Shown one piece after another: positions 60,101 through 64,000 of a stretch of DNA of 64,000 nucleotides. The stretch covers positions 930,001 to 994,000 of the forward strand of contig NC_012108.1 of assembly GCF_000020365.1 (NCBI RefSeq). The letters run 5' to 3'. A program made the translations under genes and the position numbers. The stretch's first letter is position 1. Each line of letters begins with the position of its first letter. The DNA is from Desulforapulum autotrophicum HRM2 (GTDB lineage: Bacteria > Desulfobacterota > Desulfobacteria > Desulfobacterales > Desulfobacteraceae). The notes under the pieces are model-generated. The model saw only the letters and a list, made by a program, of their open reading frames with translations. It was not told where the DNA came from and did not search any database.

Positions 60101-61063
60101 AATGGAAGTCAAGGTGAGAACAATACCCATTCCCTTTGTGGACATCAGGGTTAACGCGAAAACAGAACCAGGTGATGGTGGACCAACCAGGGCATTACCT
60201 GTGACCATGTTAAAACCAACACCCACCATGCCGCCGGTGATCACGGCAATAATAAGTCTTGGCTTCATTAAAATATAAGGAAAATATATTTCATGAATTC
60301 CACCAAAAAAGTGAATTATGGCTGCGCCGTAAGCTGACTTTTGTGCCGTACCTTTACCCGCCACCATATAAGCCAGGAGAATCCCCAGACCAGGACCTGG
60401 ATTGGTTTCAATCAAATAATAAATGGAAGATCCGACCTTGGCAGCCTGTTCTGCACCCAAGGGTGTGAAAACACCATGGTTTATGGCATTGTTTAAAAAC
60501 AGAATTTTTGCAGGTTCAACAATGATTGACACCAGGGGCAATAGAGACATCTTCACAATCCAACCCACACCCGACGCCAGTGCCTTGGTAATTATAGAAA
60601 CCACCGGGCCAACTACTAGGTAGGCAATCAAGGCGACCAGCATGGCAATGATGCCCAGGGAGAAATTGTTGACCAGCATTTCAAACCCAGGTTTGATTTT
60701 ACCGTGAACCTTCTGGTCAAATTTCGTTACTGCCAAACCTCCCAAAGGACCGGCAATCATGGCCCCCATGAACATCGGAATATCACTGCCGACAATGACC
60801 CCCATCGTCGTAACGGCTCCTGCTACGGCACCACGGTCACCGCCAACCATTTTACCACCGGTATAGCCAATTAAAAGGGGCAGCAGATACGTAATAATAG
60901 GACCCACCAGTGACGCCAGTCTTTCATTGGGCAACCAACCGGCTGGTATAAACAACGCAGTAATCAATCCCCAGGCGATAAAAGCACCAATGTTGGGCAT
61001 TACCATACCACTCAAGAACCTTCCAAATGACTGGACACCTATTTTCATCGTATTACCCGACAT
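57107..61063 (-). CDS. Complete PTS in one chain: mannitol-type EIIC-EIIB-EIIA-HPr-Enzyme I
   Basis: The protein has 1318 residues from the ATG at 61063, seven bases after GGAGG (a second ATG six bases upstream is too close). Domains in order: EIIC, about 8-340, with GGIHEIYFP near 254; EIIB, about 370-460, with phosphocysteine Cys379 in VACDAGMGSS; EIIA, about 485-625, with His545 in VAIPHG; HPr, about 637-722, with His652 in GMHARPAS and a Ser at 684 matching the regulatory Ser46; Enzyme I, about 740-1300, with His933 in GGPNSHMAI and Cys1248 in VGVCGNA. All phosphorelay residues are present. PEP-derived phosphate can pass from EI to sugar within one chain or between copies. First gene of the sugar operon. 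Confidence 0.92.
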   Translation of the reverse strand: MSGNTMKIGVQSFGRFLSGMVMPNIGAFIAWGLITALFIPAGWLPNERLASLVGPIITYLLPLLIGYTGGKMVGGDRGAVAGAVTTMGVIVGSDIPMFMGAMIAGPLGGLAVTKFDQKVHGKIKPGFEMLVNNFSLGIIAMLVALIAYLVVGPVVSIITKALASGVGWIVKMSLLPLVSIIVEPAKILFLNNAINHGVFTPLGAEQAAKVGSSIYYLIETNPGPGLGILLAYMVAGKGTAQKSAYGAAIIHFFGGIHEIYFPYILMKPRLIIAVITGGMVGVGFNMVTGNALVGPPSPGSVFALTLMSTKGMGIVLTLTSIAVSAVTSFLIGSVIIRRDASESDDLEAATAAVAASKSEAKGQAVPMAAGSVRSIIVACDAGMGSSAMGATVLRGKIKTAGLDIEVSNAAINDLKDADIVITQNELTDRARSKLPGAQHFSIDNFMDDSFYDELVAKITQKPEISEKVIPTPAAQQNKTAAEDTLIVNSEQIVLNAQVTNKDDVLELIAQNLSSSGLVSGDYLDALAGREEKISTYLINGVAIPHGVNEAKDQVIQTGVFIVQAPQGVVWNEKGDVARLIVGIAAKGKDHLSLLERLTNVVMDEAVAEQLATTTDKNDILQALNAKEQTPSEQLDDYSVTAEAKVVDSQGMHARPASLISEQAAKFSGTDIRIRNNQKTANAKSMASLLSMGANHGDVLTISAQGTGAEQAVQVLAEMIRQGLDNEEGQSNASYNPLTVLSALPNVQCRLALKGSAASPGITMAPAFRLQARKIKFEEEAQDPKDESKRFSEALAEAARQLDKLKANLQSRAPNEAAILHAQKQLLQDELVLTDSEKFIINGKTAAWSFHQAIEKQVESLRTVDSERLRARIADLIDVRDRVLALIVKAVSATTYPETDFILMAKDLTPSQTAGLQGLKVRGICTELGGPNSHMAILARALGLPALVGLGEGVMENIEDGELIIVDPQASSIYVDPDEATQRNGAKWIEQWEQIRKAEGAQKHKAAETLDGRHIDVVCNIAKPEDAKLVLEDGGEGVGLLRTEFLFESSATEPPIEKQCDALKAIIKELGSRQLIVRTLDIGGDKAVSWLHISHEENPFLGMRGIRLSFKYEDIFKRQLEAIYQTAIWQKESTGSTGLHIMFPMIGKMSEWRKARDIAEKVRLQLNAPKLPLGIMIEVPSAVMIAEHLAKEVDFFSIGSNDLTQYTLAIDRLHPDLCSEADSYHPALVKMVEMTVKAAKAHGKWVGVCGNAAANPSLASLLVGLGVDELSVSPANVGAVKNIIRAVNYTKLQEKAKKALQLESSESIMDLYKTNDDLV

Positions 61064-61094
61064 AAACATACCTCCCAGTTACATGGTTCGTAAA

Positions 61095-61140
61095 TGATCG
61101 ATAATCAACCCCCAGGCAATAAAGGCACCAATGTCGTGGG
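61095..61140 (-). pseudogene. Short relic of a second mannitol-type EIIC start
   Basis: The minus strand reads DIGAFIAWGLIID, matching NIGAFIAWGLITA near the N-terminus of the PTS protein, and the DNA is close to 60958-61000. It then diverges. It looks like a trace of a duplicated or recombined PTS gene, now within the leader of the operon. Confidence 0.5.
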
Positions 61141-61304
61141 GGGCATTTCGGCCAGGAGCAGCCAAATCTTTGAATTGTCTCGTTCATTTCAAGGCTTCCT
61201 TTTTAAATGGGTTAGTGTGGGGTGGCCAATCGCCATACCTCCTGAGGGTAATTCGAACCGGCCTTTTTCAGTTTGAAAAGTAGACCTGCGGCATTCTTGA
61301 TTCA

Positions 61305-61333
61305 AATGTAAACGTTTACATATAATGTGTCAA
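61305..61333 (-). promoter_or_regulatory. PTS operon promoter with LacI-type operator
   Basis: On the minus strand TTGACA (61333-61328), a 17-base spacer and TACATT (61310-61305). The perfect palindrome ATGTAAACGTTTACAT (61306-61321) fills the downstream half of the spacer and the -10. A LacI-type protein bound there would block the polymerase. The transcript has a leader of about 230 bases, which contains the EIIC relic. Confidence 0.75.
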
Positions 61334-61714
61334 ATGTTTTTTATCATCTTTTTGATGCGAATTTTTATCCGTAATAATCTAAAATACTTAATTGATTATA
61401 ATATTGTTTATCTTTTACTGTTAGTGCTTTTGGATTTTATCCAATAACGCCTACCAAAACGCCCATTGTTTGTTGCTTTTATGGTAAACGATTACATTCC
61501 TTGTGGTACGAGGTGTCAGTAGAACGCAGAAACCCTGCAGGAGCGCTATTCGACCAGATCTGCTGCGTTGCCAGGTATTTTCGGTAGGAGATTACATCCC
61601 CATGCCCGGCGTTTTGCATATCCGGCCAAAGGGAGGTTGCAACTTTAGGCTCAAAGTTTATATTAATCTTTTCCCAATGGCTGCGGGTTGAAAGCAGATG
61701 TTACAAAAATGAAT

Positions 61715-61743
61715 TTGACTAAAATAGTGTAAACGTTTACATT
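61715..61743 (+). promoter_or_regulatory. lacI-type regulator promoter with operator (autoregulation)
   Basis: TTGACT (61715-61720), a 17-base spacer and TACATT (61738-61743). The palindrome TGTAAACGTTTACA (61728-61741) occupies the same place relative to -35 and -10 as on the PTS side. The region between the two promoters, 61334-61714, holds a weaker half-match GGTAAACGATTACA near 61482 and no gene. Confidence 0.75.
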
Positions 61744-61790
61744 AGATTGACAAGCGGAACTATCAACCAAACAAGGAAAGTGCTATTCCC

Positions 61791-62786
61791 ATGGTTAAAA
61801 TTAAAGACGTTGCCGAAGCAGCGGGTGTATCAACTGCCACAGTGTCAAGGGTATTGGCAAACAAACCCCACGTGCGGCCTGAAATTCAAAAACACGTATT
61901 AAAAGTAGTGAAAGAGCTGAATTATCGACCAAATCGTGTTGCGCAAAACCTGAGATCAAACACATCCAAAATTATTGCCTTGGTCGTTTCTGATATAGAA
62001 AATCCGTTTTTTCAAAGGGTCAGCAGGGCGGTTGATGATGCGGCCTACGAGCTGGGCTATATTGTGATGCTGTGCAATACAGATGAGAATCCAGCTAAGG
62101 AAGAATCCTGTCTGAACCTTCTCCGGGACGAAAATGTCGCCGGGGTTATTTTATCTCCCACGCAACGAGCCATTGAAAAGTTTTCAGAGATGCCGGCCAT
62201 GGACATGCCAACGGTTATAATCGACCGGCATGGGAAAAATCTGGCTATAGACAGTATTCACATTGATAATGTGCAAGCAGCCCATGCCATAACCAGCCAT
62301 CTGATCGAGCATGGTTACCGGCGAATAGGAGGCGTTTTCGGTGGCAATAGTATCACTGGCAGTCAGCGCCACGAAGGTTTTGTACGAGCCTTGAAAGATC
62401 ACAACATCAAGCCGGCGACGGACCTGATTAAATTTGCCAGCCCCCGGGAAGAAGATGGGTTCGATACAACCATGAATCTGCTGAATATGCAGGACCGGCC
62501 AGACGCCATCCTTACCAGCAACAGTCTATTGGCCTCAGGCGTCCTGCTGGCGATTCGTGAGTGCAAATTACAAATTCCAGGGGACATTGCCTTTGCAAGT
62601 TTTGATGATACGACCTGTGCCCAGTTGTTTGAACCGGCAATTACGGTTATTGATCAGCCCACCTATGAGATTGGTCGAACGGCCACTGAGCTTCTCATCA
62701 AAAGGATTCAGGACCCGACACGTTCAAATCGTGAGGTTGTTCTCAAAACCAAATTAATTGTTCGAAAATCTTGTGGTTGTAAATAA
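61791..62786 (+). CDS. LacI-family transcriptional regulator of the sugar operon
   Basis: The protein has 331 residues. The N-terminal helix-turn-helix and hinge (IKDVAEAAGVSTATVSRVLANK, NYRPNRVAQNLRS) are typical LacI/FruR. The effector domain of periplasmic-binding-protein type follows (IIALVVSDIENPFFQRVSRAVDD, RRIGGVFGGNSITGSQRHEGF, GDIAFASFDDTTCAQLFEP). The C-terminus ends in RKSCGCK, as in RbsR/CcpA-like members. Two identical LacI-type palindromes lie in its own promoter and in the divergent PTS promoter, so it most likely represses both. The effector may be a sugar phosphate such as fructose 1-phosphate, as for FruR; this is inference. Confidence 0.88.
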   Translation: MVKIKDVAEAAGVSTATVSRVLANKPHVRPEIQKHVLKVVKELNYRPNRVAQNLRSNTSKIIALVVSDIENPFFQRVSRAVDDAAYELGYIVMLCNTDENPAKEESCLNLLRDENVAGVILSPTQRAIEKFSEMPAMDMPTVIIDRHGKNLAIDSIHIDNVQAAHAITSHLIEHGYRRIGGVFGGNSITGSQRHEGFVRALKDHNIKPATDLIKFASPREEDGFDTTMNLLNMQDRPDAILTSNSLLASGVLLAIRECKLQIPGDIAFASFDDTTCAQLFEPAITVIDQPTYEIGRTATELLIKRIQDPTRSNREVVLKTKLIVRKSCGCK

Positions 62787-62832
62787 ACTGAACATATAAT
62801 ATCAATCCTTAAACCTACAGGAGCGATTCAAT

Positions 62833-64000
62833 ATGAAAATTCACCCCCTCGCCGGAAAAGTGGCGCCGAAATCTCTGCTGGCCAATATCCCAAGGCTTGT
62901 TTCATCCTACTACACCCATCAACCGGACATTTCCGAGCCGACCCAGCGAGTCGTTTTCGGGACCTCGGGCCACCGTGGCTCGTCACTGAAAAACAGTTTC
63001 AACCAAGACCATATTCTGGCCATCAGCCAGGCATTATGTGAATATAGAACCTCTCAACATATCAACGGACCGCTTTTCATGGGTATGGATACCCATGCCC
63101 TCTCGGAACCTGCCCTGGCCAGCGCACTTGAAGTCTTTGCCGCTGCCGGTGTGACCGTGATGATCCCCAAGGGGCTGGGCTATACACCCACGCCGGTCAT
63201 TTCCCATGCCATTTTGACCACCAATCAAAACAGGCGCCAGGGTCTTGCCGACGGTGTGGTCATCACCCCCTCGCATAATCCCCCTGAAGATGGCGGATTT
63301 AAATACAATCCGCCCCATGGCGGGCCGGCGGGCGATGACATCACCCAACGCATTGCCGACAGAGCCAACGAAATACTTGGTCATGGGATTGATCACGTCA
63401 AACGAATGCCGTATGAAAAAGCCCTTAAAGCTGAAACGACCCACGAATATGACTACATCGGCCCCTATGTGGCGGATCTTGCCAAGGTGGTTGACATGCA
63501 GATGATCTCTGCATCCGGGCTCAAGCTCGGTGTGGATCCCATGGGCGGGGCCACGGTACACTACTGGAAACCCATTGCCGAGCGCTACGGGATTTCCCTT
63601 GACATCGTTAACCCGGTCGTTGATCCTACCTTTGCGTTTATGGCCCTGGACAAAGACGGTAAGATCCGCATGGACTGTTCTTCACCCTTTGCCATGCAGG
63701 GGCTGATCAAGCTCAAGGACAAGTTTGACATTGCTTTTGGCAACGATACGGATGGGGATCGCCACGGGATTGTCACCAAGAGTGCCGGACTGCTTAATCC
63801 CAATCATTATCTGGCCGTGGCCATATGGTATCTTTTTCAAAATCGACCCGCCTGGAACCCCTCGACCGCCGTGGGCAAAACCCTGGTGTCCACTTCCATG
63901 ATTGACCGGGTGGCGATGCATCTTGGGAAAAAGCTGTTTGAAGTACCCGTGGGTTTTAAATGGTTTGTAGATGGACTGATGGGCGCCAAAATAGGTTTCG
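62833..64000 (+). CDS. pgm: Phosphoglucomutase (3' end outside window)
   Basis: 389 residues are visible, and the frame runs off the end. The start ATG follows [21 protein letters not shown] at the N-terminus, the phosphoserine loop [19 protein letters not shown] and the metal-binding [14 protein letters not shown] identify the alpha-D-glucose-specific phosphoglucomutase. It interconverts glucose 6- and 1-phosphate, giving the substrate of GlgC encoded in the divergent operon. It lies 46 bases after the regulator gene, probably co-transcribed and under the same autoregulated promoter. Confidence 0.93.
   Translation, partial: MKIHPLAGKVAPKSLLANIPRLVSSYYTHQPDISEPTQRVVFGTSGHRGSSLKNSFNQDHILAISQALCEYRTSQHINGPLFMGMDTHALSEPALASALEVFAAAGVTVMIPKGLGYTPTPVISHAILTTNQNRRQGLADGVVITPSHNPPEDGGFKYNPPHGGPAGDDITQRIADRANEILGHGIDHVKRMPYEKALKAETTHEYDYIGPYVADLAKVVDMQMISASGLKLGVDPMGGATVHYWKPIAERYGISLDIVNPVVDPTFAFMALDKDGKIRMDCSSPFAMQGLIKLKDKFDIAFGNDTDGDRHGIVTKSAGLLNPNHYLAVAIWYLFQNRPAWNPSTAVGKTLVSTSMIDRVAMHLGKKLFEVPVGFKWFVDGLMGAKIGF

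Noticed and set aside
61503-61691. 62-codon plus-strand frame between the two sugar promoters
   Set aside because: No ribosome site, no resemblance, lies in a regulatory region.
1-64000. CRISPR array, tRNA or rRNA genes
   Set aside because: No regularly spaced direct repeats and no tRNA cloverleaf or rRNA sequence were seen on reading the intergenic regions.

Overview
The window looks like a chromosomal segment of an anaerobic Desulfobacterota bacterium, probably of the Desulfobacteraceae type. This is inferred from three things: a C-terminal Cys-containing signalling tail (LQGILPICSYCKKIR) that I associate with that group, a TRAP/GlcDF/LarA-type hydroxyacid cluster, and many exported proteins of unknown function. 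No rRNA, tRNA or CRISPR array was seen. Most genes lie on the minus strand.

Layout. (1) 1-3.7 kb: the end of a membrane signalling protein, a nested-hairpin repeat, a relic of a GntR regulator, and a GntR/aminotransferase operon. (2) 3.9-7.0 kb: a plus-strand set starting with a small membrane ORF. It is followed by a long unknown protein that appears split by two -1 frame changes, and then a short tectonin-like exported protein. (3) 7.1-18.5 kb: a minus-strand operon whose core is a PpkA-type von Willebrand A protein, a LolD-like ATPase, an FtsX-like permease and a formylglycine-enzyme-fold protein. It ends with two lipoproteins and an S41 protease. The core resembles the TagQRST-PpkA envelope-sensing arm of type VI secretion, but no kinase or T6SS gene is present. 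(4) 18.7-24.6 kb: a group II intron RT relic and a second operon of exported and membrane unknowns. (5) 24.6-28.7 kb: an AT-rich accessory patch with an intact IS4-type element, relics of two related copies, and a membrane protein.

(6) 28.7-31.8 kb: a gltIJKL-type amino-acid ABC importer. (7) 32.4-39.8 kb: a probable operon dctP-dctQ-dctM-glcD-glcF-larA-like-XRE/cupin regulator, for uptake and oxidation of a 2-hydroxyacid such as lactate. (8) 40.1-49.0 kb: mixed single genes, comprising a spermidine-synthase-like protein, MFS exporter, MBL hydrolase, glycine-heptad lipoprotein, aldo/keto reductase, REC-PAS-histidine kinase, spore-photoproduct-lyase-like radical SAM enzyme and TauE-type permease.

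(9) 49.0-64.0 kb: a sugar-to-glycogen regulon. One 1318-residue protein carries a whole phosphotransferase system (mannitol-type EIIC-EIIB-EIIA, then HPr, then Enzyme I). It heads a run of co-directional genes for a long MDR dehydrogenase, 1-phosphofructokinase, aldolase, GAPDH, ADP-glucose pyrophosphorylase and class III fructose bisphosphatase. A LacI-type regulator and phosphoglucomutase are divergent. Both divergent promoters have the same geometry, with a palindrome TGTAAACGTTTACA placed between -35 and -10. The strongest leads are the Tag/PpkA-like module without T6SS and the single-chain PTS under this paired operator control.
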